Shown here one piece after another: positions 36,468 through 46,461 of a stretch of 64,000 nucleotides of DNA. The stretch's first letter is position 1. Each line of letters opens with the position of its first letter. Origin of the DNA: Desulfatitalea alkaliphila (lineage in GTDB: Bacteria; Desulfobacterota; Desulfobacteria; Desulfobacterales; Desulfosarcinaceae); assembly GCF_022968795.1 (NCBI RefSeq), contig NZ_JALJRB010000012.1, positions 57,491-121,490 on the forward strand. Direction: 5' to 3'. Both the position numbers and the translations under genes were made by a program. The notes below the pieces were generated by a model. The model did not search any database. It was not told where the DNA came from and saw only the letters and a list, made by a program, of their open reading frames with translations.

Positions 36468-36947
36468 TTGAAAACGGCCAACCCTGAAACCCTCCTATGG
36501 GCAACCATTTGCGTTGCCGTCATCGTCGCACTGAGCCTTTTCATGTGCACGGCGGTTCGTTGCATCGTCGTCCGCGCCCATGACGGCCCCATCGTTTTCA
36601 TCAGCAGCGTGACGGACCGCGATGCCGTAATCCTTTCGCACACCAACTCCATGTACGACGCACGTGTCCATGAGCATCTCGAGATCCGGGGGGATGTCAT
36701 GGTACTGGCGGACGTGAAAACCGAATCCCATGGCGTCAGGGAATATTATGGCATTGCCGACGGCATACCCCATCGCGAATGGTCGGCGCTGAGGGTTTTC
36801 AGCACGGTGGACAGAGCGTTTTCCCTGACCGTCCGCGGGGTTAACGTGAATGCCTTCCAAGAGCTCAAAGACACACACTTTTCCATTGCCATCAAACGAA
36901 TGCCGCGCTTGCGCCTTGCCCTCTTGAAGCTTCATCTTTTTGTTTGA
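36468..36947 (+). CDS. DUF1850-like protein associated with the TAXI-TRAP transporter
   Basis: 159 residues if translation starts at the TTG at 36468; no ATG exists in frame before residue 26. A membrane anchor (LLWATICVAVIVALSLFMCT) is followed by a small extracytoplasmic domain with DAVILSHTNSMYDARVHEHL, resembling DUF1850 proteins, which typically sit beside TAXI substrate-binding genes. Position directly before a TAXI gene supports it. The unusual start and weak ribosome site keep confidence moderate. Confidence 0.55.
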   Translation: MKTANPETLLWATICVAVIVALSLFMCTAVRCIVVRAHDGPIVFISSVTDRDAVILSHTNSMYDARVHEHLEIRGDVMVLADVKTESHGVREYYGIADGIPHREWSALRVFSTVDRAFSLTVRGVNVNAFQELKDTHFSIAIKRMPRLRLALLKLHLFV

Positions 36948-37170
36948 CACCCCACCGAATAACAGATATCGATATTCTAAATCTCATTCATTTTTTTGCG
37001 CGTATCCACACATTACGACCGTCAGTAGATGAGCATTTTTTCAATCTGTTGGCGTTGCCCGTGGCAAAGTACAACCCTTGCTCGAACCCATGCCGGCAAC
37101 CTCACCAGTGTACAGCGCAATCCAGCGGTGAACCGCAACAACCTAAACCGATCAGGGAGGGACATGCGTC

Positions 37171-38130
37171 ATGGGTAAAAAGTTCGTTTGGGTCATCTTC
37201 GCGTTCACGTTTGTCTTTTGCATTACACAGATTGCCGATGCGCAACGACGGCAACGGATTGTCGTTGCCACAGGCGGCACGGGCGGCGTCTACTATCCTT
37301 ACGGCGGGACGATGGCCGAAATCATCAACCAGCACGTGCCGAATGTCAGTTGCACTGCGGAAGTGACCGGCGCCTCCGTCGAGAATGTGCGCCTGGTCGC
37401 CCGAAAAGAGGTCACCTTCGCCCTCTCCATGAATGACACCGTGTACCAGGCCTACACCGGGGAAGGCAAATTTGAGGGCAGCCAGATCGAAGATCTGCGG
37501 ACGGTGTTTCAGATGTATCCGCATGTCTACCATATCGTCACCCTGGAAAAGTATCCGGTCCGCACCCTATCGGATCTGAAAGGTAAAAAGGTGTCCGTGG
37601 GTGCACCGGGCAGCGGCACGGAATACAAGACCAATCTGGTCCTACCGCTGCTGGGCGTCACCTATGATGACTTCAGGACCTACCGGCTCTCCTTTGCGGA
37701 GAATGCCACCCAGCTCAAGGACGGCATCATCGACGTGGGGATCTGGGACGTTGCCCCGCCCACCTCTTCGATCATCGATCTGTCGACCACCCACGACATC
37801 CGTTTCATTCCCTTAACCGAAGAAGAGGTCACCAAGGTGGTGGCGGCCTATCCGTTCTATGGCCGGATCACGCTCAAGGAGAACACTTACAGAAATCAAA
37901 ATGAAGAAATCCTTTCGGTATCGGTCTGGAACTCCGTGGTGTGTCACAAAGACGCTTCTGAAGAGCTTGTGTACCAGGTCGCCAAAGCCGTTTTTGAAAA
38001 CCGCAACGTGCTGATCAACACCCATCGCATCGCCGAGTATACAACGGTGGAGGACTCCGCCAACAACAGCCCGATTCCCATTCATCCGGGTGCCTTGCGA
38101 TACTATAAGGAAGTCGGTGCGGTTCAATAG
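37171..38130 (+). CDS. TAXI-family TRAP transporter substrate-binding protein
   Basis: 319 residues with a signal peptide (VWVIFAFTFVFCITQIADAQ) and the TAXI signature IVVATGGTGGVYYPYGGTMA. VSVGAPGSGTEYKTNLVLPL and the NSVVCHKDASEELVYQVAKA end also fit. It captures a small substrate, often a carboxylate or glutamate-like compound, for the downstream permease. AGGGAGGG lies 12 bases before the ATG; a closer ATG is out of frame and ends after 4 codons. Confidence 0.92.
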   Translation: MGKKFVWVIFAFTFVFCITQIADAQRRQRIVVATGGTGGVYYPYGGTMAEIINQHVPNVSCTAEVTGASVENVRLVARKEVTFALSMNDTVYQAYTGEGKFEGSQIEDLRTVFQMYPHVYHIVTLEKYPVRTLSDLKGKKVSVGAPGSGTEYKTNLVLPLLGVTYDDFRTYRLSFAENATQLKDGIIDVGIWDVAPPTSSIIDLSTTHDIRFIPLTEEEVTKVVAAYPFYGRITLKENTYRNQNEEILSVSVWNSVVCHKDASEELVYQVAKAVFENRNVLINTHRIAEYTTVEDSANNSPIPIHPGALRYYKEVGAVQ

Positions 38131-38167
38131 GCTTGGGATGCGGCCTTATTCGCTTGCTATGAGCGAC

Positions 38168-38202
38168 AAGGAAACGGATTGATTTCCGTTTCCTTTTTTT
38201 TA
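38168..38202 (+). terminator. Intrinsic terminator between TAXI binding protein and permease
   Basis: AAGGAAACGGA and TCCGTTTCCTT pair around a short loop, and the 3' arm runs into a run of 9 Ts. In-operon position suggests partial termination that lowers permease expression relative to the binding protein. Confidence 0.8.
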
Positions 38203-38238
38203 GATTCGCGGATCCTTTTGTCCATGAGGTGAACGAGA

Positions 38239-40089
38239 ATGGGAAGAATTCTTGCGTTTCTGGCGACGGTCGTCGCCGTCACCATGTCGCTGTTCCATAT
38301 TTACACCGGTTACTTCGGCAGTCTCGACCCCTGGTCCCAGCGTGTGACCCATCTCACCCTGGGCCTGCTGATCACCTTTTTGTCCTACCCCATCGTCAAG
38401 GGTAAAAAAGTCAACGTCATCGATATCCTGTTGGCCCTGATCAGTCTCGCCTGCGGGGCCTACGTGATACTCAACATGGACGCCATTGTGGACCGGGCCG
38501 GCATGCCGGCCACCTGGGATGTGGTGTTCGGTGTTGTGACGATCCTGCTCGTTCTGGAAATGACCCGGCGGGTCATCGGTCTTGCGCTGGTCATCGTTGC
38601 CGTCGTGTTCCTGCTGTACGCCTATTTCGGGCCCTGGCTGCCCGAAGCCATCGCCCACAGGGGGTACGGTATCGAGCGCATCGCCACCCACATGTACACG
38701 ACCCTGGAGGGGATCTTCGGCGTTCCCCTCGCAGTCTCCGCCACCTTCGTCATTCTCTTCGTCATTTTCGGGGCTTTCCTGGAGGCCACCAAAACCGGCG
38801 ACTTCTTCATCAACCTCGCCAACTCCATTGCAGGCCGGGCACGCGGCGGACCTGCCAAGGTGGCGGTGATCTCCAGCAGCTTTTTCGGTACTATATCGGG
38901 CAGCGCCGTGGCCAACGTGGTCGGCACGGGCACCTACACGATTCCCCTGATGAAACGCACCGGCTACACACCGCCGTTTTCCGCCTCCGTCGAAGCGGTG
39001 GCCTCCAGCGGCGGACAGCTCGTCCCGCCCGTCATGGGCGCCGCCGCCTTCGTCATCTCCGAGATGACCGGCGAGAGCTATCTCAAGATCTGCGTCGCGG
39101 CGATCATCCCGAGCCTCCTCTACTATATCGCCCTCTTCACTTCCGTTGATCGGGAAGCGCGTCGTGTCGGCCTACAGGGCATGCGCGAAGATGAAGTTCC
39201 TTCCTTCTTCGGAACTCTCAAAAGTCGCGGCTATTTGGCGATTTCTGCCCTGGTGCTCGTCTACCTGCTGGCCATCCGCATGACCTCGCCTTCCTATGCC
39301 GCCTTCTGGGCCATCATATCGTCGATTCTCCTGAGTTCCATCAAGCAGGAGACGCGCCTCGACCTGAAGGGTTTGATTCGGGCGCTCGAATCGGGCGCCA
39401 AAAGCGCCCTGGCGGTCGTCGCCGCCTGCGCCGCGGCAGGCCTTGTCGTGGGGGTGGTCAGCCTGACCGGGTTGGGCCTCAAATTCTCGGGGGCCGTCAT
39501 CGCCCTGGCCGGCGGCAATCTCTACTTGACGCTCTTCCTTACCATGATCGCATCGCTGATCCTCGGCATGGGCCTCCCTACGACGGCCGCTTATATCATT
39601 TGCGCGGTGCTTGCCGTACCGGCGCTGACCAACCTCGGCGTGGGCGTCCTAGCGGCCCACCTCTTCGTTTTCTACTTCGCCATTATCTCCGCCATCACAC
39701 CGCCGGTCGCCTTGGCGGCCTATGCGGGATCCGCCATCGCCAAGAGCCAACCCATGGAGACGGCGGTGACGGCCTGTCGTATCGGTCTGGCCGCGTTCAT
39801 CATTCCCTACATGTTTATCTTCAACCCCTCCCTGCTGATGGACGGCGGCGTGATTTCCATCATCTGGGTGAGTCTCACGGCTTCGGCGGGCGTTTTCATG
39901 CTCTCTTGCTCGACCATCGGCTGGTTGTTCTCCAGTTTGTCCACTTGGGAACGGGTGCTGCTGTTCATCGGCTCCATTCTACTGATCGAAGGCCGTCTGG
40001 CAACGGATATCGCCGCCGTGATAGTGCTGGTGCCCGTGCTGCTGCAACAGATCGCGATGCACCGCCGACAACGGCTGGCCGTTTCCTGA
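38239..40089 (+). CDS. TRAP transporter permease, fused DctQ-DctM subunits
   Basis: 616 residues and about 16 membrane segments. The first ~170 residues are a four-helix DctQ-like part and the rest the DctM-type permease, with KVAVISSSFFGTISGSAVAN and EAVASSGGQLVPPVMGAAAF as family signatures and GMGLPTTAAYIICAVLAVPA near the end. TAXI systems usually use such fused permeases driven by an ion gradient. Substrate unknown. Confidence 0.93.
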   Translation: MGRILAFLATVVAVTMSLFHIYTGYFGSLDPWSQRVTHLTLGLLITFLSYPIVKGKKVNVIDILLALISLACGAYVILNMDAIVDRAGMPATWDVVFGVVTILLVLEMTRRVIGLALVIVAVVFLLYAYFGPWLPEAIAHRGYGIERIATHMYTTLEGIFGVPLAVSATFVILFVIFGAFLEATKTGDFFINLANSIAGRARGGPAKVAVISSSFFGTISGSAVANVVGTGTYTIPLMKRTGYTPPFSASVEAVASSGGQLVPPVMGAAAFVISEMTGESYLKICVAAIIPSLLYYIALFTSVDREARRVGLQGMREDEVPSFFGTLKSRGYLAISALVLVYLLAIRMTSPSYAAFWAIISSILLSSIKQETRLDLKGLIRALESGAKSALAVVAACAAAGLVVGVVSLTGLGLKFSGAVIALAGGNLYLTLFLTMIASLILGMGLPTTAAYIICAVLAVPALTNLGVGVLAAHLFVFYFAIISAITPPVALAAYAGSAIAKSQPMETAVTACRIGLAAFIIPYMFIFNPSLLMDGGVISIIWVSLTASAGVFMLSCSTIGWLFSSLSTWERVLLFIGSILLIEGRLATDIAAVIVLVPVLLQQIAMHRRQRLAVS

Positions 40090-40139
40090 CGACGGACGGA
40101 AGTGAATGTCGGCAACACATTTGACGCGTATTGAAAATC

Positions 40140-40170
40140 AAGAGGGCCGGTTCCGGGAACCAGTCCTCTT
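40140..40170. terminator. Hairpin terminator between convergent permease and EF-G genes
   Basis: AAGAGG and CCTCTT form the outer stem with GGTTCC/GGAACC inside. It lies midway between two convergent stops, so it can serve both strands. The T-run is short. Confidence 0.6.
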
Positions 40171-40206
40171 TGTAATGTCAGAGTCGTTCAAGGGTGCGGC
40201 GAGGAT

Positions 40207-42243
40207 TCACACCACCTTGTCGAAATGGGAGAAATGCATGGTGTAGGTGCCACGACCCTGAGTGGCCGAACGCAGATCGGTGGAGTAGCCGAACATGCGG
40301 GCCAGGGGCACGATGGCCTGGATCTCCTGGACGCCCACCTTGGGTTCGATGGCTTCGATCTTGCCCGCCCGGCTGTTCAAGTCGCCGATGACCTCCCCCA
40401 TGAACTCCTCGGGCACGATCACCTCCACCTTCATGATGGGATCGAGCAGGTAACCGTCCGCCTGGACCAACGCCTCCTTGCAGGCCATGGCGGCGCTCAC
40501 CTTGTAGGCCAATTCGGAGCCCAATGACTCTTTGTAGCCGCCGCCCACAAGGGCCACGGCCACATCGACCACCGGATACCCCATGACCGTGCCGCTTTCG
40601 AGGCTTTCCATCACGCCCTTTTCCACCGCTTGGACGAAGGCGGCGGGCATCACGGTCTCGTCCACCTTGCTCTCGAAGCGATTGCCGCTGCCCCGGGACA
40701 GGGGACTCAGGCGCAGGCGCACCTCGCCGTAATGACGCTGACCGGCGACCTCTTTGTCGAAAACGCTTGTCGCTTCGGCGGATTTGGCGATGCTCTCGCG
40801 ATAAACCACCTGGGGCTTGCCCACGTTGACCTGGGTGTTGAACTCCCGCCGCATGCGACTGATGATCACTTCCAGGTGCAGCTCGCCCATGCCCGACAGG
40901 ATCATCTGGCCGGTGTTCTCGTCCTGATGCACCCGCAAGGTGGGGTCCTCGTCCACGAATTTTTGCAGTACTTCCTGCAGACGGTCCTGGTCCGAGTGGC
41001 TTTTGGGCTCCACCGCCATGGAGATCACCGGCTCATATATTTCGATATTCTCCAGCATCACGGGATGGTCGGCATGGCACAGGGTCTCTCCGGTACTGGA
41101 GCTCTTGAGTCCCACCACGCCCACGATGGCCCCGGCGCCGGCCACATCCAGCCGTTCGCGCTTGTTGGCGTGAATCTGAAGCAGACGCGATACCTTCTCC
41201 TTGATTTTGCGGGTGGGGTTGTAAACCTCCTTGCCGGCCTCCAGGCGGCCGCTGTAGACGCGGACAAAGGAGAGCTTGCGGCCTTCCATCAGGGCCACCT
41301 TGAACATCAGGGCGGCCAAGGGTTTGTTGTCCAGGGGCGGGCAGGCGATCGGTTCACCGGTCTCGGGGTGCAGGCCCTGCATGGGCGGCAGGTCGGCCGG
41401 GCTGGGCAAATAAGCCACGATGGCATCCAAGAGGGGTTGAATGCCTTTGTTTTTCAAGGCGCTGCCGCACAACACCGGCACCAGCGCCAGGCGGATGGTG
41501 GCTTTGCGAATGGCGGCGACCAAGGTCTCGGTGGCGATGGGCTGCTCCGCCAGGTAGGCTTCCATGATGTCGTCATCCACCTCGGCGACGGTCTCGATCA
41601 GCTGTTCGCGATTGCGTTCGGCCTGTTCCAGCAGATCGGCGGGAATTTCCTCGTCCCTGAAGGTGGCTCCCAGCGTGTCGTCGTCCCACACGATGGCTTT
41701 CATGCGAATCAGATCGATCACCCCGGTCAAGCGCTCCTCGGCGCCCAGCGGCAACTGCAGCACCAGTGGGTTGGCCTTCAGGCGGCTTTTCATCATTTTG
41801 ACGGTATTGAAAAAATCGGCGCCCACCCGGTCCAGCTTGTTGACAAAGGCCAGTTTGGGCACCCGGTACTTGTCGGCCTGACGCCAAACGGTCTCCGATT
41901 GGGGTTCCACACCCCCCACGCCGCAGAACACCCCCACGGCGCCGTCCAGCACCCGCAACGAGCGCTCCACCTCGATGGTGAAATCCACATGTCCCGGCGT
42001 ATCGATGATGTGAATATCCTGCCCTTTCCACGGGCAGGTGGTGACGGCGGAGCTGATGGTGATGCCCCGCTCCTGTTCGTCCACCATCCAATCCATGACG
42101 GCCTCGCCGTCATGCACCTCTCCCAGCTTGTGGGATCGTCCGGTATAGAACAGAATCCTTTCCGTGACGGTGGTTTTGCCGGCATCGATGTGGGCGATGA
42201 TGCCGATGTTGCGAATATCCTGGATTTTGGTGCGCTTGGTCAT
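40207..42243 (-). CDS. Elongation factor G paralogue (EF-G2-like)
   Basis: 678 residues from the ATG at 42243. GTPase motifs [34 protein letters not shown] and [11 protein letters not shown] are intact, and domains II-V are present, including [23 protein letters not shown] moves tRNA and mRNA through the ribosome. It is outside an rpsL-rpsG-tuf operon, so it may be an accessory EF-G2; the main fusA would be elsewhere. An upstream in-frame stretch to 42327 lacks a start context. Confidence 0.93.
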   Translation of the reverse strand: MTKRTKIQDIRNIGIIAHIDAGKTTVTERILFYTGRSHKLGEVHDGEAVMDWMVDEQERGITISSAVTTCPWKGQDIHIIDTPGHVDFTIEVERSLRVLDGAVGVFCGVGGVEPQSETVWRQADKYRVPKLAFVNKLDRVGADFFNTVKMMKSRLKANPLVLQLPLGAEERLTGVIDLIRMKAIVWDDDTLGATFRDEEIPADLLEQAERNREQLIETVAEVDDDIMEAYLAEQPIATETLVAAIRKATIRLALVPVLCGSALKNKGIQPLLDAIVAYLPSPADLPPMQGLHPETGEPIACPPLDNKPLAALMFKVALMEGRKLSFVRVYSGRLEAGKEVYNPTRKIKEKVSRLLQIHANKRERLDVAGAGAIVGVVGLKSSSTGETLCHADHPVMLENIEIYEPVISMAVEPKSHSDQDRLQEVLQKFVDEDPTLRVHQDENTGQMILSGMGELHLEVIISRMRREFNTQVNVGKPQVVYRESIAKSAEATSVFDKEVAGQRHYGEVRLRLSPLSRGSGNRFESKVDETVMPAAFVQAVEKGVMESLESGTVMGYPVVDVAVALVGGGYKESLGSELAYKVSAAMACKEALVQADGYLLDPIMKVEVIVPEEFMGEVIGDLNSRAGKIEAIEPKVGVQEIQAIVPLARMFGYSTDLRSATQGRGTYTMHFSHFDKVV

Positions 42244-42586
42244 GGTGCTCACAATGCCGGCACTGCCATCTGCACAGGACCGGTCTCTTTGAAGGGTACG
42301 GGTTGCCGCGGGTGTCGACCGAAGCAAGCTATCTAACCAGTTCCACCCCTGATGTCAAGCGCCCGTCGGTTCGTGACCGAATGGTTTGTGCTATCATGTC
42401 GAGGGGGTAGGACGGAATGCACCCTGTATGGGCCAACCGCGCGGCGTTTGCAACCAGCCCGTGCTCAACGTGCCATGCCCTGTTGCACCCGGTTGCGATG
42501 CCCAACCCGCGCGATCCACGGGGAGCATTGATTGCGCGATGATTTGAGATGGTATTTCTGTGGCTTGGTGGGTATGAGGATTCGCG
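42244..42586. other. Intergenic region between EF-G and a small membrane protein gene
   Basis: About 340 bases with no convincing gene on either strand. It must contain the EF-G promoter, reading left; I cannot pick one with confidence. Confidence 0.4.
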
Positions 42587-42832
42587 TTAACGGCGGTCTT
42601 TTGTCGCCATGAACGGCAGTTGTTCCTTCGAATCGTTCTCATCGTCCGCTTCCGGCGACGGGATGACGGCGCTTTGCCACAAATCGGCCAACCCATCGTC
42701 TTCACGCGTGCCGGATTTCCATTTCAATCCCCAATGAAGGGCAAGCAACACCAGGTAGAAGCTCACCACCAACACCACGATGGTCAGCACCATGATCGAA
42801 AGGCCCTCTATGATGCGCATCAACCAATCCAT
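42587..42832 (-). CDS. Small single-pass membrane protein, unknown function
   Basis: 81 residues. Residues 8-35 (EGLSIMVLTIVVLVVSFYLV) form one membrane helix; the rest is charged and hydrophilic (GTREDDGLADLWQSAVIPSP). No family recognised. It is upstream of EF-G in the same direction, but 343 bases away. Confidence 0.5.
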   Translation of the reverse strand: MDWLMRIIEGLSIMVLTIVVLVVSFYLVLLALHWGLKWKSGTREDDGLADLWQSAVIPSPEADDENDSKEQLPFMATKDRR

Positions 42833-43365
42833 CGGTCACAATCCTGAACAGGCGCAGCATGTATGGGAACCTGTGGCACCGCATGCCGAAAGCGGTCGCT
42901 GCCGGTCGGGTGTCGGTTCGACTTTCTGCCGCCACGCCTTGGTTTCGAATGCAAAACCCTTATTGAAAATCAAGTCATCGCAAAGGCCCCCCACATGGAC
43001 ATCATACAAAATTCCGCGCCCTTTTTGCAACGTCTCGCGAGCGGCCCGGGATCCGTGACCGGGCCGGTAGGGACGAAAGGTGTTGTGAAATATGACGCAT
43101 ATTGAAATGGTTGGCAAGCCTGCACAAGCTTCGCAGCAGGTTCCGGCGGGATCGGTTCACCGTCATCATGATCCTTCAGAACTTCAAAACCGCCGAATCG
43201 TCCGCCAAACAGCGGATCGCCCGGATGCCGGTGTTGTTCAATGGCAATGAAGGGGGAACGCCGCCCTTTGATATTTTGGCAGGTTGGGATATATTAAATA
43301 TAAATAACCTTCATCCGGCGCAAAGCCGGTTGGAAACGGCCACAACCTGAAAACATGGAAGCGCA
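42833..43365. other. Intergenic region upstream of fmdE, with possible small ORF
   Basis: 533 bases without a clear gene. A 52-codon plus-strand frame at 43092-43250 (MTHIEMVGKPAQASQQVPAG) has an AAAGGTG ribosome-like site but no recognisable features. A probable fmdE promoter is at 43268-43295. Confidence 0.4.
43268..43295 (+). promoter_or_regulatory. Candidate sigma70 promoter for fmdE
   Basis: TTGATA and TATATT separated by 16 bases, about 70 bases before the fmdE ATG in an AT-rich patch within GC-rich DNA. Confidence 0.4.
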
Positions 43366-44049
43366 ATGAAACCCTTCGACCTTATTTTGCAGGAATCCGC
43401 GGCGGCCCACGGGCATCTGTGCCCCGGTCAGGTGGTGGGAGTGCGCATGGCCCTGCTGGGTTGCCGATTGATAGGTCTGGTGGAACCCACACAACCCGAC
43501 CAGATCAAAAAACTGATCGTCTACGTGGAAATGGACCGTTGCACCGCCGACGCGGTGGCCCACGTCACCGGGGTCAAATTGGGCCGCCGCAGCCTGAAAC
43601 ACATGGACTACGGCATCATGGCCGCCACATTTCTCAACCTCTCGACAAACCAGGCGTATCGGGTGATCTCCACCGAAGAAGCACGGGACCTGGTTGCCGT
43701 CTATGCCCCCGAGATCCCCGACAAGGTGCCGCAGCAACTGACCGCCTACCGTCGAATGCCCGACAGTGTGTTGTTCAAGGTGCAGAAGGTGCATGTACAG
43801 TTGAAAGGCTGTGATCTGCCCGGGCCGACTCGCCGCAAGGTGACTTGCACCCGCTGTGGGCAGGTGATCCGCGACGGACGGGAAGTATTTATCGACAACC
43901 ATCCGGTGTGCCGTCCCTGCACCAACGACTGCTACTTCACCCATGCCCGGGAAGTGATTTGGACGGACATGAACTGGGCGCCGGATGCCGAGAAACCGAG
44001 CCCGGACAATCAACCATGGGAACCACCGTTGGAGAAACCGACATGCTGA
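43366..44049 (+). CDS. FmdE-family protein with C-terminal zinc ribbon
   Basis: 227 residues. SAAAHGHLCPGQVVGVRMAL and VEMDRCTADAVAHVTGVKLG are the FmdE core; YGIMAATFLNLSTNQAYRVI follows. The C-terminus has TCTRCGQVIRDGREVFIDNH and a later CRPC, a four-Cys zinc ribbon. FmdE was named from formylmethanofuran dehydrogenase operons; in bacteria it is tied to molybdenum or tungsten enzyme cofactor handling. It overlaps the following moeA-like gene by 7 bases. Confidence 0.88.
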   Translation: MKPFDLILQESAAAHGHLCPGQVVGVRMALLGCRLIGLVEPTQPDQIKKLIVYVEMDRCTADAVAHVTGVKLGRRSLKHMDYGIMAATFLNLSTNQAYRVISTEEARDLVAVYAPEIPDKVPQQLTAYRRMPDSVLFKVQKVHVQLKGCDLPGPTRRKVTCTRCGQVIRDGREVFIDNHPVCRPCTNDCYFTHAREVIWTDMNWAPDAEKPSPDNQPWEPPLEKPTC

Positions 44050-45071
44050 AGAAAATTAAAGCGGAACACGCGGTGGGTTCACGCCTGGCCCATGACATCA
44101 CGGAGATACGGCCCGGCGAGTTCAAGGGGCCTGCTTTTCAGAAGGGGCACGAGGTTTGTCAGGAGGACATCTGCCGTCTGCAGAAGTTGGGCAAGAACCA
44201 CCTCTACCTCATCGATCTGGAAGACGACGAGATCCACGAAAACGAAGCCGCCGCAATCTTGGCCGGCGGCTTGGCCGGCGAAGGGATACGATGGGAAGAC
44301 CATCCGCGGGAGGGCAAAATCGGGCTGCACGCTGCCATTGATGGGTTGCTGACGGTGGATCTTGCCGCCTTGGCAGCCTTCAACATGGTGGATGAAGTGA
44401 TGTGCGCCACCCTGCACAGCCACACCTTGGTGCACAAAGGCCAACTGGTGGCGGCCACCCGCGCCATCCCCCTGGTGATGAAGCGCGCGCCGGTGGAGCG
44501 GGCTGCGGCCATCGCCGCCGGAAACGGCGGTGCGGTTTCCGTCAAGCCCTTGAAAAAAGTCAGTGCCGGCCTGGTGATCACCGGCAGCGAGGTTTACCGC
44601 GGTCTGATCCAGGATCGCTTCGCCCCCACCCTGAGCGCCAAAATCATCGCCCTGGGTTCCGCAGTGACCGGCACCACCTTCGTACCGGACGACGAGGAGA
44701 TGATCGTCCACGCCATTCGCAAACACCTGAACCACGGTTGCGATCTGCTACTGATCAGCGGCGGCATGAGCGTGGACCCCGACGACGTGACCCGCAAGGC
44801 GATCCGCATGGCCGGCGCCGAAGAGGTCCATTACGGCGCCGCAGCGCTACCGGGGGCCATGTTCCTGGTGGCCTACATCGGCAACATCCCCTTGCTGGGT
44901 GTCCCGGCCTGTGGCCTGCACCACCGCGTCACCGTCCTGGATCTGGTGCTGCCGCGCATCTTGGGCGGCGAGAGAATCGGCAAAAAAGAACTGGCCTTCA
45001 TGGGCCACGGCGGGCTGTGCCAAGACTGCCCGGAATGCACCCACCCCCATTGCCCCTTCGGCAAAGGATGA
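44043..45071 (+). CDS. MoeA-like molybdopterin-binding protein with Cys-rich tail
   Basis: 342 residues from the ATG at 44043, overlapping fmdE. The middle has a MoCF-type domain (KVSAGLVITGSEVYRGLIQD, CDLLLISGGMSVDPDDVTRK, GNIPLLGVPACGLHHRVTVL). The N-terminal part (SRLAHDITEIRPGEFKGPAF) resembles MoeA-like proteins of anaerobes. The C-terminus CQDCPECTHPHCPFGKG has four to five cysteines likely to bind metal. Together with FmdE it probably serves Mo/W cofactor use by formate or aldehyde enzymes; those are not in the window. Confidence 0.85.
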   Translation: MLKKIKAEHAVGSRLAHDITEIRPGEFKGPAFQKGHEVCQEDICRLQKLGKNHLYLIDLEDDEIHENEAAAILAGGLAGEGIRWEDHPREGKIGLHAAIDGLLTVDLAALAAFNMVDEVMCATLHSHTLVHKGQLVAATRAIPLVMKRAPVERAAAIAAGNGGAVSVKPLKKVSAGLVITGSEVYRGLIQDRFAPTLSAKIIALGSAVTGTTFVPDDEEMIVHAIRKHLNHGCDLLLISGGMSVDPDDVTRKAIRMAGAEEVHYGAAALPGAMFLVAYIGNIPLLGVPACGLHHRVTVLDLVLPRILGGERIGKKELAFMGHGGLCQDCPECTHPHCPFGKG

Positions 45072-45076
45072 GGATG

Positions 45077-45148
45077 AGGGGACGCCCTTTATATTTTTAT
45101 ATTTGGCCCTTTTTTGGCCCAAATATAAAAATATAAAGGGCGTCCCCT
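45077..45148. repeat. 72-nt perfect palindrome H1 (GGGGACGCCCTT family)
   Basis: A 30-bp perfect stem starting AGGGGACGCCCTTTATATTT closes a 12-nt loop. It lies between convergent moeA-like and outer-membrane protein genes, a terminator position. Copy H3 differs at only two positions. Confidence 0.85.
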
Positions 45149-45156
45149 AGAAGTAC

Positions 45157-46461
45157 CTAGAAGTAGTACCGCACCCAAATTTCGGGTCTGAATCTGTCCG
45201 GTTTTTCACCGAATTCGGTGGCGCTCGCCCCCATGGGTATGGCGACGCGCAGGTTCAGTTCCAGGTTGGTGCGGGTGGTCCATGTCATTCCCGGCTGGAG
45301 GCTGAAGCTCCAATCGCGCAGATTGATGTTGGCCGCCAGCCAGGGGGTGAAGTAGAGGATGTCCAGCGGTTCTTTTTGGGAGATGCGCAGGTAGAAGTAG
45401 TCTTTACCCAAGTTGCGCTGTTGATAGATGGGGCGGGTTGTCTGGCGGGTGTGCCGGAGGATGGCCGCATCGCCCGTGGTCCGCCATTCTTGAATGGCCG
45501 ATGATTGGTAGGCGAAAAAATCGCGCAGGGCATCGCGGTCGTAGCCGGCGCCGTTATGGTAGTATTCGGCGATGACGGTGGTGTCGCGGGTCGTGAGATA
45601 GCGCATTCCCAGCAGCCAGCTCCACTGATCTTCCCGCCGCAAGGATGTCCGGCCTTGGCGCTCGATCTCCAGTCGCGGCGCGTCCTGCTGCAGCGCCGCC
45701 TCGCCATGCACGGCGATGTGGGGCGCCAGGTTGCGGGCGAAGTCGATTCCAAAACTGCGGGGTTGATCGGGGCCGTCGAAGAAAATCAAGTCGATGTCGG
45801 TGTCGTGCCACAGCAGGTAGAGCTTCAGGGCAAGATAGAGATCACCCTCCGATCCCAACTCGCTGTTGGCCCAATCCCCGATCACCGGCAACAGCAGGGC
45901 GCTTAGGCCGATGTTACCCGGGCCTCCGGCAGAAGCAAGGCTCTTGATCAGGTCCAGTCCCAGCAGGGTGCGGCCTTCCAGGTTCAATGCCGGATCGTCC
46001 GGGTCCTTGGGACGATTCAGGAAGGCCGCCGGGTTCCAGGCATACCCCGTGCCCCAGACCACCGAGCGCTTGCCCGCATCGATGGTTGCATGGGTCGAGG
46101 GTCGCAGGGAGACAAACCCTTCGTACAGCTTATCCTCCCATTGGGTTTCCCGCACACCGTGGGTGTACTGGTGGTGGGAGAGCACCCTGGCCCGTACTCT
46201 GCCCAGGCGCAAACCGCCGGAGAGTTCCACCGACCCCCTGCCCTCCAGTGCGGAGTTGCCGGGATCGTCGTCGAAGTAGTTGAGCACAAAAGGCGCGGCC
46301 TGCCTGTCGAAGCGGTGGTAAATGCCGCGCAACTCCAATCGGGCCCCGAGTTCATAGGGTTTGGGGCGCGCTTCGGGAATGTCGAAGTCGAATTCGCCGG
46401 CCGTCGCACCGGCCGCCCAACACAGGACCGGCAGCAGCAGCCACCGCCAAGGGGACCACAT
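45157..46461 (-). CDS. Predicted outer-membrane beta-barrel protein (DUF1302-like)
   Basis: 434 residues. Signal peptide WRWLLLPVLCWAAGATAGEF, then alternating aromatic/hydrophobic strands (YELGARLELRGIYHRFDRQA, NLELNLRVAIPMGASATEFG) and a C-terminal RPEIWVRYYF ending in Phe, the outer-membrane insertion signal. It starts immediately after the LolA-like stop and is the last gene of the ABC operon. Likely the outer-membrane part of the exported system. Confidence 0.75.
   Translation of the reverse strand: MWSPWRWLLLPVLCWAAGATAGEFDFDIPEARPKPYELGARLELRGIYHRFDRQAAPFVLNYFDDDPGNSALEGRGSVELSGGLRLGRVRARVLSHHQYTHGVRETQWEDKLYEGFVSLRPSTHATIDAGKRSVVWGTGYAWNPAAFLNRPKDPDDPALNLEGRTLLGLDLIKSLASAGGPGNIGLSALLLPVIGDWANSELGSEGDLYLALKLYLLWHDTDIDLIFFDGPDQPRSFGIDFARNLAPHIAVHGEAALQQDAPRLEIERQGRTSLRREDQWSWLLGMRYLTTRDTTVIAEYYHNGAGYDRDALRDFFAYQSSAIQEWRTTGDAAILRHTRQTTRPIYQQRNLGKDYFYLRISQKEPLDILYFTPWLAANINLRDWSFSLQPGMTWTTRTNLELNLRVAIPMGASATEFGEKPDRFRPEIWVRYYF

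Noticed and set aside
40630..42336. 568-codon plus-strand frame opposite EF-G
   Set aside because: Antisense of a conserved EF-G; His/Gln-rich and no known domain.
43092..43250. Possible 52-codon gene upstream of fmdE
   Set aside because: Only a weak ribosome-like site and no conserved features; left as a note in the gap entry.
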